Assembly (NCBI GenBank): GCA_964446285.1
Contig: CAYUNT010000013.1
Coordinates: 1-41,402 of the forward strand
Length of the DNA: 41,402 nucleotides
Source: CAYUNT01 sp964446285
GTDB taxonomy: Bacteria > Sumerlaeota > Sumerlaeia > SLMS01 > CAYUNT01
Direction: 5' to 3'
This document shows positions 25,457-33,552 of this stretch, piece by piece. The notes beneath the pieces are model-generated. The model made no database searches, was not told the DNA's origin, and saw only the letters and a list, made by a program, of their open reading frames with translations. Every line of letters starts with the position of its first letter. Position 1 is the stretch's first letter. Made by a program: the position numbers and the translations under genes.

Positions 25457-25532
25457 GCGCCATTAGCTCAATTGGTAGAGCAGCGGACTCTTAATCCGTT
25501 GGTTCGGGGTTCGAGTCCCTGATGGCGCACCA
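25457..25532 (+). tRNA. tRNA-Lys (CTT anticodon)
   Basis: Acceptor GCGCCAT (25457-25463) pairs with ATGGCGC (25522-25528), the discriminator is A, and CCA is encoded at 25530-25532. The anticodon loop ACTCTTAAT gives CTT. The T-arm is GGGGTTCGAGTCCCT. It lies 70 bases after tRNA-His and may share its transcript. Confidence 0.97.
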
Positions 25533-25571
25533 TTCAATTTTGAAGACAAATTATCCTCTGCGTGCGTTTTT

Positions 25572-25676
25572 CGCGTTTGCCGCGATCAATAGCGCATTGG
25601 CCACAATGCATGGCGCGTTGCCGCGATCAATTGCGCATTTGCCGCGGTCAATGGCGCGTTTGCCGCGGCCGAGGCG
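25572..25676. repeat. Five copies of a 20-21-bp tandem repeat
   Basis: Units begin at 25572, 25593, 25614, 25634 and 25655, with consensus CGCGTTTGCCGCGATCAATGG; the second unit is the most divergent. The array lies between tRNA-Lys and the 3' end of the minus-strand S1/P1-type gene, three bases beyond its stop. It is not a CRISPR, as there are no spacers. Confidence 0.85.
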
Positions 25677-25679
25677 CGC

Positions 25680-26627
25680 TCAGTAGAAAATCCACGCCGA
25701 AGGAGTTGGCGTTCCCGAGAAACGCGGGCGTCCGGCATTCACCCAGGCGGTGAACCACATCGAAGCCGTCATGCGGGCTGCGTCGTCGATCTGCTTCTGG
25801 GTTTCTTCGCCGATCAGGCTCCAGAATTCGTCGTAATAGACCGAATCGAAAACCCTGTATCCGCTGATGTCTTGCGCGGCCAGATCGGCGGCGAGAACGG
25901 CCTGGCTGAGCGTCCAGCTGTTTGCCAGCGTGGAAAACGCCTCTTCCAGCGGGTCCGAAATATAGATAGCGCTGCCGGCGGACGTGGTTGCGCTTGTGAT
26001 AAACTTGTTCGCCAATGTGGTTTCATGCCGCGAATGAATTCCGCGATTGCGGGAATCGTCCGAGAGATAGCCGTTGTAATTTGCCGTCGCGTGCAGTGGC
26101 GTATAGGCGTCAGCGACGTAGTGAGACAAGCATGCCGCTTCGAGATACGCCGCGTTCCAATCGCGCTGGCGCATGTCGTCGGTCAGGCGTTGCATCGGAT
26201 CCCGCCAGCCTTCCCAGGGCAGGACGCCATCGCCCCGCTCAAAAATGGTGAGATACTTATTTTCGTCGCGGGGAATGCTCGTGAATGGAAACGGGAACTG
26301 GTCAATGTGCATGTCGATGTCCATGTAGTGCCGGTAGCCTTCGAGGGGGTCATTGTCCTTGTTAATATCCGGATCGTTGGAGTGTTCGACAAGATAATCG
26401 CGCCAGGCGGCAAAGGCGTTATCCGAGCCATTGCCGATCATTTCCAGCGGAAGATCGCCCACGGCAGCCCTGCCGACGATCTTGTGCATGGTGGATCCCC
26501 ACCCGCTGGCGGATCGCGGAGCCAAGCCGGACAGGCAGCAGGCGAAAAACAAAAAAAAGGCTGAAAGGGGCACGGCGGCGCAAAAGGCGTGCCACGCCCT
26601 GTGGCGGGGGAATAGGTTGTTGTTCAT
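25680..26627 (-). CDS. Secreted S1/P1 nuclease- or phospholipase C-type zinc hydrolase
   Basis: 315 residues. A long signal peptide ends at about residue 42 (SASG), so the mature protein starts with tryptophan (WGSTMHKIVG). That is the hallmark of this trinuclear-zinc fold, whose Trp1 N-terminus binds metal. Further ligands visible are H48, H100 and D103 (YRHYMDID), H169 and D173 (LSHYVADAYTPLH), H179, and H198/H201 with E202 (HSRHE). The fold covers single-strand nucleases and zinc phospholipases C, and I cannot separate the two here. The protein should act outside the inner membrane. It follows the M23 peptidase gene on the same strand after a 167-base gap holding a hairpin. Confidence 0.86.
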   Translation of the reverse strand: MNNNLFPRHRAWHAFCAAVPLSAFFLFFACCLSGLAPRSASGWGSTMHKIVGRAAVGDLPLEMIGNGSDNAFAAWRDYLVEHSNDPDINKDNDPLEGYRHYMDIDMHIDQFPFPFTSIPRDENKYLTIFERGDGVLPWEGWRDPMQRLTDDMRQRDWNAAYLEAACLSHYVADAYTPLHATANYNGYLSDDSRNRGIHSRHETTLANKFITSATTSAGSAIYISDPLEEAFSTLANSWTLSQAVLAADLAAQDISGYRVFDSVYYDEFWSLIGEETQKQIDDAARMTASMWFTAWVNAGRPRFSGTPTPSAWIFY

Positions 26628-26688
26628 ATTCTGCTTGCGGTGTTCCTGTCCTTTATTTGGCGGTCATGCGACATTCGATTTTGTCTGC

Positions 26689-26719
26689 GCGGAATTTGCG
26701 CGCATTCGCGCAATTCCGC
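26689..26719. repeat. Inverted repeat GCGGAATT...AATTCCGC
   Basis: A 13-bp stem with a single bulged T and a CATT loop lies between the M23 peptidase gene and the S1/P1-type gene. There is no T-run on either strand, so termination would not be classical. It could be an operator or an RNA-stabilising hairpin at the end of the peptidase transcript. Confidence 0.55.
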
Positions 26720-26794
26720 CCGCCCGCCATCCACTCACTCAGAATATATATGACGGATTGAGAGCGTCCGCGTCAAGCGCGCTTGCCAAATCTC

Positions 26795-28582
26795 TCAATA
26801 CAAAAGAGTCGCCGGGCCATGCGAATCCAGCGAATCAGCCACAAAATTGTCAAAATACGCCCCGCGGTCAGATGGGGAACTGGTGGTGCGGTTGCTGTAT
26901 CCCATGCCGCAGGGTCCCGAAGGAAACGTCGTGTCCGTGGTTTCTATCAGCAACTCTTGATCGTAAATAAACCGCAACCGGTTCTCGCGCATTTCAATCC
27001 GCAATGTATGCCATCCGCTTGAGGTCACATAGCGCTTGGCAGGGAGAAAATCCGTGACGGTGGCATCCATAATTTTCGCGGCGCGGAGACGGCCATCATC
27101 TGTGTCGAAGGTAATTGCATAGCAATTGCCTTTGCCTTCGAAGGTTTGATCCATGCCAGCGAATCCATCGTCGCGCGCGAAAATCCCGTAGCGCTCGTAT
27201 CCGCCTTGCGTGGGCTTGTAGGCGAAATACACATCCGCTTGAACGAAATAGTTTCGATGTTCCGGGCGTCCCACGAGAATGGATTCGCAGACGCCATCGC
27301 CGAAGTTGATGGAATCCGTGATAAACAGCGCGTATCCATCGCCGCCCGGCGAGGCGGGGCTGAATGCCTTGACAAAACTGCGATTGAACTTTGGGCGCCC
27401 GAATGACGAGCGCCCCGCCGCCGCAAAGCCCTCGGCGATTGGGAAATTCTGATATGGACGCGCCGCCGGGTTCACCGCCGGATTATACAGCGCGGGATAC
27501 ACAACCACCTGGTCGTTGGGTTTGACCCACCCCCACGTGGCGCTGCCGGGCACGGCAATGCGATACCATGCGCCGCTTTGCTGGTCGGCCACGAATCGCC
27601 CGCCCCCAAAGACGATTTGCGCCATTTGCGCCGCCGCATCGTCCGGCGCTGAGCGAATGGGCAGCGGCGCCGCCAGCGTCTGCGTATGAACATACGTTCC
27701 AGCGTCTGGCAGCGCCTGAATCACCGTTCCCTCAAAAACCTCGGCCACGTCAGTCGCCTTCAGCCACCCCGAGCGGTTTTGCGCATTGTTTGGTATAAAG
27801 ATTCTGTAATATCCCCGCTGCCAGTAGGGTGAATAGAACATCTGTCCGCGATACGCCGTCGTGATGGCCGCCGCCGAATCCAGGCGATTTGAGCGAATGG
27901 GCGTGCTGGCCGCCTTTACTCGCACCACGTGGCCCACCTGCCGCGTGGCCGCCGGATTGAACATGATCGGATACTTGAAAAGCGCGTGGTAAAACGGGCA
28001 GCGCGTCGTGCTTCCCCGGATGGAACTCTCGACATGAACGTGCTCGGATGTTGAATTGCCAGTGTTGTCCGAATAGCCGATCAACTGCCCTGTTGTAACG
28101 CGCTGCCCCACGGTGACCACGATGCTCGGCAGCATGTGCGCCGTGACGACGTCCAGATTTTCGCCGAGCGGCGACTGGCCGTCCAGGGCAATACGCACGT
28201 AATTTCCGTAACTCGAACCTGTGTTTTCAGGGACATTGGTCGTTACGGCGGCGACTGTCCCCGGGGCGGCGGCATACACGGGCGTTCCGGTGTCGAGGGC
28301 GAAATCTGTGCCCTCGTGGCCGTTGTAAGCATTGGGCGATTCCCACGACGAAGCAGTCCAGCCGGTCCAATCGGCGATTTGGGTTCCAGCTAGCAGGTCG
28401 GCCCAGGCCTCGACGATGTTGGCGTCCTCGAAAGGCAGGATTTCGAGCGGCCCCGGCGAACGTTGCGCCGCCGCCGTGCCTGCGATGGCAACAAACACCG
28501 CGCCGATAAAAACAATGCCAATGCGGGCCGACATGCGCGTTCGTTTTTCTGTCTGATGCGGAATCTCACGGCAATTTCTCAT
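26795..28582 (-). CDS. Secreted M23 peptidase with SH3-like and lectin-like modules
   Basis: 595 residues from ATG 28582, chosen because GGAGACA lies just upstream; the frame runs nine codons further. A signal peptide ends near residue 40 (IAGTAAAQ). The M23 zinc endopeptidase domain (about 70-200) has GHEGTDFALD (H89, D93), TAHM (H149) and SEHVHVE (H181, H183). Two SH3-like stretches follow (about 225-390, with TPIRSN, SGWLKATDV, LPIRSAPDD and WGWVKPND). The C-terminus (about 405-595) resembles a concanavalin-type beta sandwich (DGYALFITDSINFGDG, HTLRIEMRENRLRFIYD), suggesting glycan binding. M23 enzymes cut peptidoglycan cross-links or peptide substrates. The domain combination is uncommon. 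Role unknown. Confidence 0.86.
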   Translation of the reverse strand: MRNCREIPHQTEKRTRMSARIGIVFIGAVFVAIAGTAAAQRSPGPLEILPFEDANIVEAWADLLAGTQIADWTGWTASSWESPNAYNGHEGTDFALDTGTPVYAAAPGTVAAVTTNVPENTGSSYGNYVRIALDGQSPLGENLDVVTAHMLPSIVVTVGQRVTTGQLIGYSDNTGNSTSEHVHVESSIRGSTTRCPFYHALFKYPIMFNPAATRQVGHVVRVKAASTPIRSNRLDSAAAITTAYRGQMFYSPYWQRGYYRIFIPNNAQNRSGWLKATDVAEVFEGTVIQALPDAGTYVHTQTLAAPLPIRSAPDDAAAQMAQIVFGGGRFVADQQSGAWYRIAVPGSATWGWVKPNDQVVVYPALYNPAVNPAARPYQNFPIAEGFAAAGRSSFGRPKFNRSFVKAFSPASPGGDGYALFITDSINFGDGVCESILVGRPEHRNYFVQADVYFAYKPTQGGYERYGIFARDDGFAGMDQTFEGKGNCYAITFDTDDGRLRAAKIMDATVTDFLPAKRYVTSSGWHTLRIEMRENRLRFIYDQELLIETTDTTFPSGPCGMGYSNRTTSSPSDRGAYFDNFVADSLDSHGPATLLY

Positions 28583-28603
28583 GAGATGTCTCCATAGTGA
28601 TTT

Positions 28604-28619
28604 ATGCAATCTATTGCAT
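28604..28619. promoter_or_regulatory. Operator-like palindrome ATGCAAT-CT-ATTGCAT
   Basis: Perfect 7-bp arms separated by two bases lie 22 bases upstream of the M23 peptidase start, beside a TATATA stretch (28618-28623) that could be a -10 region on the minus strand. A dimeric repressor site is plausible; no regulator gene is adjacent. Confidence 0.35.
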
Positions 28620-28648
28620 ATATAGGGTGCACTGTTTCTTCGTTTGCA

Positions 28649-29515
28649 TTATTGCCTGGCCGTTATTTCGGCCACGACCGTCAGAAACATCACAATCGAG
28701 AGGAGGCCATTGGCATTGAAAAACGCCGCATTGATCCGCGAGAGGTCGCTGGGGCGGACGATCCAGTGCTGCCAGGCGAGCAGCGCCGCCGCCGCCGCCA
28801 ATCCCGCGCCATACCATGCTCCCAGTCCGGCCAGCCATCCGGCCGCCGCGAACCCCGCCCAAGCCGCCGCATGAAACGCCGCGCTGGCCCACAGCGCCCC
28901 GCGCACCCCGAGCCGCGCCGGGATCGAATGCAGACCCTCGCGCCGGTCCACATCGAGGTCCTGGCACGCATAGAGAATGTCGAATCCGCCCACCCAGAAC
29001 ATCACGGCGGCGCTTATCACCACCGGGACAAGCGCCACCTCGCCCCGGATGGCGATCCACGCCCCGGCGGGCGCCAGGCCGAGCGCCGCCCCGAGCCACA
29101 GATGCGACGCCGCCGTCCAGCGCTTTGTGTAGGAATAGCCGAGCAAAAACGCCAGACACGGCGCGGCCAGCCACAGGCAAAGGCTGTTGAGCATCGCCGC
29201 CGCCACAAAGAAAAGCGCGCCGTTCGCGACGACAAACACCAGCATGAACCGGCGCGAAAGCAATCCGCCCGGCAGCGCGCGCCCGCGCGTGCGCGGATTG
29301 CGCGCATCGAGGTCCGCGTCCGCCCAACGGTTGAAACCCATTGCCGCCGAACGCGCAAACACGCACGCCAGCACAATCCACAGAATGGTGCGCGGCGTGG
29401 GCCATCCGCCGGCCGCCAGCAACATGCTCATCAACGCAAACGGCAGCGCGAACAGCGAATGCGGGAACTTAATCGCTTCGAGGACAACGCCAATCCGGCG
29501 GATGAGTTGCGTCAT
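28649..29515 (-). CDS. ubiA: UbiA-family prenyltransferase
   Basis: 288 residues with about eight transmembrane helices. These enzymes attach a polyprenyl chain to an aromatic acid for quinone synthesis. The first Mg-diphosphate motif NRWADADLD (N62, D66, D70) and the second, DILYACQDLDVD (about 178-189), are both intact, as is the YSYTKR loop. The closest match in memory is the 4-hydroxybenzoate type, also seen as MqnP in futalosine-route menaquinone synthesis. No other quinone gene is present to choose between ubiquinone and menaquinone. Gap to the M23 gene is 66 bases. Confidence 0.9.
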   Translation of the reverse strand: MTQLIRRIGVVLEAIKFPHSLFALPFALMSMLLAAGGWPTPRTILWIVLACVFARSAAMGFNRWADADLDARNPRTRGRALPGGLLSRRFMLVFVVANGALFFVAAAMLNSLCLWLAAPCLAFLLGYSYTKRWTAASHLWLGAALGLAPAGAWIAIRGEVALVPVVISAAVMFWVGGFDILYACQDLDVDRREGLHSIPARLGVRGALWASAAFHAAAWAGFAAAGWLAGLGAWYGAGLAAAAALLAWQHWIVRPSDLSRINAAFFNANGLLSIVMFLTVVAEITARQ

Positions 29516-29540
29516 GGGAGGAACGTGGAAGAAGAGAAGA

Positions 29541-29620
29541 GGAAGATTTTTTCACGAATGAGGAAGTAGAATTTTGCCACGAAAAACGCGAAAAGAACGA
29601 AAGGAAGAGAATTTCCTTTC
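29541..29620. repeat. CCACGAAAAACGCGAAAA dispersed element
   Basis: A purine-rich copy of the family (AGAATTTTGCCACGAAAAACGCGAAAAG and flanks) lies just upstream of ubiA (minus). GGAAGAGAATTTCC at its right end is a small palindrome. Other copies are at 17431, 33459 and 40342. Confidence 0.65.
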
Positions 29621-29703
29621 TGGTGCATCCTACGAATTGCCCGCCCGCCGCGCAAAGCCGATTCCGCCACACAAAGCGGATTCCCAGAAACTGTTCCAAG
29701 TTA

Positions 29704-30089
29704 CTGGTGGCATGGGCATTTTGTCTGTGAATCCGGTGGCTTGGGCGTCTCGCCCAAGATTGTTCCTGCACTTTAAACAGTTCCTGAGTGGATTCCACTG
29801 CCAGACGGGACCGCAGGCGTCTTGCCCGTGATTCCTCCGCGATAAAAAGTGGGGCAGACCTCCCGGTCTGCCAGAGCGCTTGTCTTTGTCTCGCCATTTT
29901 GTGACAGGCGGCTCCCATATACAGCCCCAAACTGCGCCGCAAGCACCATCCATTGACTTTTCATGCCCGATTGTGTCCATTGCCCCCTGGAGGAGGCGCG
30001 GAAATAGAGGATTCGGAGCAGGGCAGCATCGGGAGGACTGCGCGGAACCTTCCCGAGAGGATTCATGGGCGAGACGCCCATGCCACCAG
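29704..30089. repeat. Cluster of GGGCG-TCT-CGCCC-type palindromes
   Basis: Several short palindromes of one style fill the gap before nrdR: CTTGGGCGTCTCGCCCAAG (29740-29758), GGCAGACCTCCCGGTCTGCC (29853-29872) and ATGGGCGAGACGCCCAT (30064-30080). ACGGGACCGCAGGCGTCTTGCCCGT (about 29805-29829) is looser. A related sequence forms the 5' end of the hydantoinase gene (about 22795-22855). The plus-strand frame open from 29953 is repeat sequence, not part of nrdR. No gene is seen in 29621-30147. Confidence 0.7.
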
Positions 30090-30147
30090 AAGGCGCGGCG
30101 CAGCATTCATCCAGGCTCCCGGCGAGGCCCAACCAAGGCGGCGAATC

Positions 30148-30600
30148 ATGCGATGTCCTTTTTGCGGAAACTCCGATACGCGCGTAATCAATTCGCGGCG
30201 CACCCCGAACGGCGATCAAATCCGCCGCCGCCGCAAGTGCGAAAAATGCGCCAAACGCTTCACCACGTTTGAATACTACGAATCCGTCGAGTTCATGGTG
30301 GCCAAACGCGATCACTCGCGCGAACCCTACGAACAGCGCAAACTCCGCTCGGGCATCGAAAAGGCGTGCGAAAAGCGCCCGGTCAGCGACGACCAGATCG
30401 AACGCATTGTGCATTATGTCGAGAGCGAGTTGCGCAATCGCGGCCGGCGCGAAGTGGCCTCGGAGGAAATCGGCAAACTCGTTTTGCGCAAACTGCGCGA
30501 CATCGACCTGGTCGCCTACATGCGTTTTGCCTCGGTGTATAAGCAATTCCGCGACGTGACAGATTTCAGCCGCGAGATCGAATCACTGATGAAATACTGA
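30148..30600 (+). CDS. nrdR: Transcriptional repressor NrdR
   Basis: 150 residues, normal length. NrdR senses ATP/dATP and represses ribonucleotide reductase genes at paired NrdR boxes. The zinc ribbon uses C3, C6, C31 and C34 (RCPFCGN and RKCEKCAKRFTTFE). The ATP-cone follows (about 45-140) with VAKRDHSREPYEQRKLRSGIEKACEKRPV and LRKLRDIDLVAYMRFASVYKQFRD. ATG 30148 places the zinc ribbon at the very N-terminus, as in all family members; the longer frame is excluded. No nrd gene is in the window. Confidence 0.97.
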   Translation: MRCPFCGNSDTRVINSRRTPNGDQIRRRRKCEKCAKRFTTFEYYESVEFMVAKRDHSREPYEQRKLRSGIEKACEKRPVSDDQIERIVHYVESELRNRGRREVASEEIGKLVLRKLRDIDLVAYMRFASVYKQFRDVTDFSREIESLMKY

Positions 30601-30660
30601 CAAGACATGCCGATAAATGGATGAATCCATTTTCGCTCATTCTCGTTTTTAGCCTCGAAC

Positions 30661-32256
30661 ATGACTCCTTCGCTTTCCGATGCCGCGCCTGAGGCGGATA
30701 AAATGCCCGGCCCGCCTGCAAATCTGCCGCCCGCCGCCGCGCCTTCTGGCGCGCCGCCCGTCGAGCCGTTCAGCCGCCGGACCCGTGTCATCTCCATGCT
30801 GGTCCTTCTGGCGATGGCGGCCCTCCTGTTTCCGGTTAATCATTTCATCCGCCTGACGCACGAAATCTGGGCGTTTGTCCTCGCCGCGCTCATGGCCTTG
30901 TGTTTTGTCCTGAGCGGACCGCTTCTGGCGCTTTCGGGATACAATGTGACGACGTTTTTCAGCGGCATCTCGCTGCCCGGAATTCCAATTTCGATGAACC
31001 AGGTAGTCGGGGTAATGGCGCTGGCCGCTTGGGGACTCTGGGTGGCGGCCGGGCGGACGCGCATTCCGCCACGCAGCCGTTATGCCACCCTCGTGATTCT
31101 GGCGGCGGTGTATTACATCCTCAATTCGCTTCTTGGAGAAAGCTTCGAGATGGGCCTGCTCATGGCCCGTTCGCTGCTGATTTGCGTTTTGCTTACCCTT
31201 GTGCTGGCCACATCGCTTGTGCGGCCTTTCCACTGGACGTTCTGGCTGTGGTCGCTGCTGGCGGTGACGTGCATGATGACCTCCATCGGCCTGCTCGAGT
31301 TCGCCACGCATCTGGACTTTTTCCCCAAGCAAAAATGGCAAGTGAAGCCGCTCGAAACTGCGCGCATCAACGGCGTCAGCCGCGATGCCATCGTCTATGG
31401 CTATTACGCTCTGTGGGCGCTCGGGCCGGGATTGTATCTGGCGATGGAAAGCCGGCGCGTATGGCAGCGCCTTCTCGCCATCGCGCTGACGCTTCCGCTT
31501 CTGGCCGGGGCGCTGTTGACGTTCAACCGCCAGACGCCCGTGATTCTGCTGGCGATGCTCATCGCGGCTGCCTTCCTCTTCCGCCACCGCATGGTGCGCC
31601 CGCTCACAATCGCCTTGCTCGGGGCGATGCTTCTCGCCTCGCCCTACGTGGCGGTCAAGATGGGCAAACGCCTCACGCGAGTCGGGCAGATTCAGGCCGA
31701 TCCTTCCTATATGATCCGCCGCGACAAGGCGTTGATCATGCTCCAGATGATCCGCCGCCACCCGATCATGGGCATTGGACTCGAATCTTTTACGAAGTCC
31801 TGGCCTGATTATCTTCCGCCCAATCCGTATTACATTCACTTTTTCAAGCCGCGCGAACATCACCCGGACCTTGGGTATTTGCAAATCACCGCCGAGAGCG
31901 GATTTGTTGGCCTGGGTTTTTGCCTGGCGGTGATGGGCAGCGGGGCGGCGATCCTCTTGCGGCGGCGGCGCGAGGCCCTGGCGCAAGGGGCCGTCCGCAT
32001 GGCCAATCTCTGCTCGGGACTCTTGATTATCCTGGTCCAGATGGCGATTGCGGAGATCATCCAGGATGTGTTTTTGCATCCGCGCAACTGGTGGCTATGG
32101 GGGATGATCGCGATCATCGCCGTGCGCCCGCGCCAGGAGATTGTCGAGGAAAACGCCGCGCATTCTCCCGCGCCGCCTGATGCGCCCGCCGCGCCACCCG
32201 ATTCTGCGAAGAATGCCCCGCCGCCGGATTTGGCCGAGGAGAAAAACACGAGATGA
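30661..32256 (+). CDS. O-antigen ligase/polymerase family membrane protein (Wzy/WaaL-like)
   Basis: 531 residues with about 10-12 transmembrane helices and disordered Pro/Ala-rich ends. The Wzy_C/O-antigen ligase region is recognisable: RRHPIMGIGLESF near 365-377, a periplasmic loop with HHPDLGYLQITAESGFVGLG near 400-418, and an arginine-containing loop before it. The family either polymerises O units or joins them to lipid A-core; the two cannot be told apart by reading. It overlaps the downstream glycosyltransferase by four bases (32253-32256), so the pair is translationally coupled and likely works on the same glycan. Confidence 0.85.
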   Translation: MTPSLSDAAPEADKMPGPPANLPPAAAPSGAPPVEPFSRRTRVISMLVLLAMAALLFPVNHFIRLTHEIWAFVLAALMALCFVLSGPLLALSGYNVTTFFSGISLPGIPISMNQVVGVMALAAWGLWVAAGRTRIPPRSRYATLVILAAVYYILNSLLGESFEMGLLMARSLLICVLLTLVLATSLVRPFHWTFWLWSLLAVTCMMTSIGLLEFATHLDFFPKQKWQVKPLETARINGVSRDAIVYGYYALWALGPGLYLAMESRRVWQRLLAIALTLPLLAGALLTFNRQTPVILLAMLIAAAFLFRHRMVRPLTIALLGAMLLASPYVAVKMGKRLTRVGQIQADPSYMIRRDKALIMLQMIRRHPIMGIGLESFTKSWPDYLPPNPYYIHFFKPREHHPDLGYLQITAESGFVGLGFCLAVMGSGAAILLRRRREALAQGAVRMANLCSGLLIILVQMAIAEIIQDVFLHPRNWWLWGMIAIIAVRPRQEIVEENAAHSPAPPDAPAAPPDSAKNAPPPDLAEEKNTR

Positions 32257-33452
32257 TCGTTCGTTCCTCCGAACGCCTCCGCGTTCTGATAGTCCCTCAT
32301 CTGAGCGAGAAATCCGGCGCTCCATTCTTCGCGGCGCTTCTGGCGGGCGGACTCGATCCGAAGCGATTTCATACGCGGCTGCTGTTTCCGGGGCCGGGCG
32401 TTTTGGTGGATTATGCGCGCGCCAAGGGACTCGAATTCGCCGAAAGCGCGTTGATGCCTTCCACATTCGGCCAGGCGGCGGCGCGGGGCGAACGCGCGGC
32501 CTGGCTGGTGTCGCGCCTCCGCTATATCCGCGATTGCAACGCCCAACTGCGCGAGTTCCGGCCCGACGTGGTGTATGTCCACTCGATTGTCCAGACGATC
32601 CCTGGCTGGATGGCGCGAATGCGGCGGATTCCGGTCGTTTGGCATGTGCAGGAATTTCTCGACGCCCCTTTGCCACAGATGTTGCGCCGCGCGCGCCACA
32701 TCCGCAAGATGTCGAGCGCAATAGTGTTTTGCGCCCATGCCTCGAAGAAAATGTGGGGCGAGCCGCCCGCCGGACGCTTATGGCGTGTGGCGCCCAACGC
32801 CTTGTTCGACGAATCGGCCGCCGCGCCGCGCCCCCGTGCGGAAGTCAGGCGCGAACTGGGAATTCCCGAATCGGCCACGCTGCTTGTATGCGTCGGCGGC
32901 GTGCAATACCGCAAAGGAATGGACGTTCTTCTCGATGCCTTTGCGCGCGTGCGCCGCCAGCCAGAGGGCGCGGATGCCTGGCTCATTCTGGCCGGGAGCC
33001 GCGATGCCGGGTCCGGAACCGTCGAGTTCAACCGCCGCCTCGACGCGTTTGTGCGGGAAAACAATCTCGCGGACCGCGTGCAGTTCCTCGGGCATCGCGA
33101 CAACGTGGCCGATTATCTCGGGGCGTCGGACCTTTATGTGCTGGCGAGCCGCAACGAGGCGCTTCCGCTGGCGGCGCTCGAGGCCTTTGCCGTCGGGATT
33201 CCCGCCGTGCTTACCGACACCGGCGATTGCGCGCGCTTGGCCGAGGGCGAACGCTGCGCTTTGTGCGTGCCGTGCAACGATGCCGCCGCGCTGGCCGGGG
33301 CTTTGTCCGCCTTGCTGCGCGATCCCGAACGCCGCCGCCGCATGGGCCGTGAGGCACGCGAACTCGTGGCGCGCGAGTATCGGTTCGACTCCATGACGCG
33401 GAACGTCGGCGCAATTCTCGAAATGGCCGCCGGCCGCCGTCCCGCCGAGTAG
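32253..33452 (+). CDS. Glycosyltransferase family 4 (GT-B fold)
   Basis: 399 residues, cytoplasmic or membrane-associated. It transfers a sugar from a nucleotide donor to a growing surface glycan. N-terminal acceptor domain: LIVPHLSEKSGAPFF and RPDVVYVHS. C-terminal donor domain: VCVGGVQYRKGMDVLLDAFARV, RVQFLGHRDNVADYLGASDLYVLAS and the E-x7-E pair E302/E310 in NEALPLAALEAFAVG. These define a retaining GT4 enzyme. It shares the transcript of the upstream ligase-like gene. The donor sugar cannot be predicted. Confidence 0.92.
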   Translation: MIVRSSERLRVLIVPHLSEKSGAPFFAALLAGGLDPKRFHTRLLFPGPGVLVDYARAKGLEFAESALMPSTFGQAAARGERAAWLVSRLRYIRDCNAQLREFRPDVVYVHSIVQTIPGWMARMRRIPVVWHVQEFLDAPLPQMLRRARHIRKMSSAIVFCAHASKKMWGEPPAGRLWRVAPNALFDESAAAPRPRAEVRRELGIPESATLLVCVGGVQYRKGMDVLLDAFARVRRQPEGADAWLILAGSRDAGSGTVEFNRRLDAFVRENNLADRVQFLGHRDNVADYLGASDLYVLASRNEALPLAALEAFAVGIPAVLTDTGDCARLAEGERCALCVPCNDAAALAGALSALLRDPERRRRMGREARELVAREYRFDSMTRNVGAILEMAAGRRPAE

Positions 33453-33458
33453 GAAGAG

Positions 33459-33552
33459 AAGATTTTTACCACGAAAAACGCGAAAAAAGAGAGAATTATA
33501 TTCTCGTCTTTTCTTCTTTCGCGTCTTTTCGCGTTTTTCGCGGTTAAATCTT
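33459..33552. terminator. Long inverted-repeat element between convergent genes, possible bidirectional terminator
   Basis: AAGATTTTTACCACGAAAAACGCGAAAA and its near-complement TTTTCGCGTTTTTCGCGGTTAAATCTT flank a central AGAGAGAA/TTCTCG stem. The arms have A- and T-runs on both sides, as expected for a terminator working in both directions. The right arm contains the stop codon of the minus-strand glycosyltransferase (33544-33546). The sequence belongs to the dispersed CACGAAAAACGCGAAAA family. Confidence 0.65.

Noticed and set aside
25572..25676. Possible CRISPR array
   Set aside because: Units are contiguous and degenerate with no spacers, and no cas genes are present.
29953..30147. 65-residue N-terminal extension of nrdR
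   Set aside because: NrdR always begins with its zinc ribbon; the extension is palindromic repeat sequence.
30649..32079. 476-residue minus-strand frame opposite the O-antigen ligase
   Set aside because: Arg/Gln/His-rich shadow; the plus strand shows membrane helices and ligase motifs.
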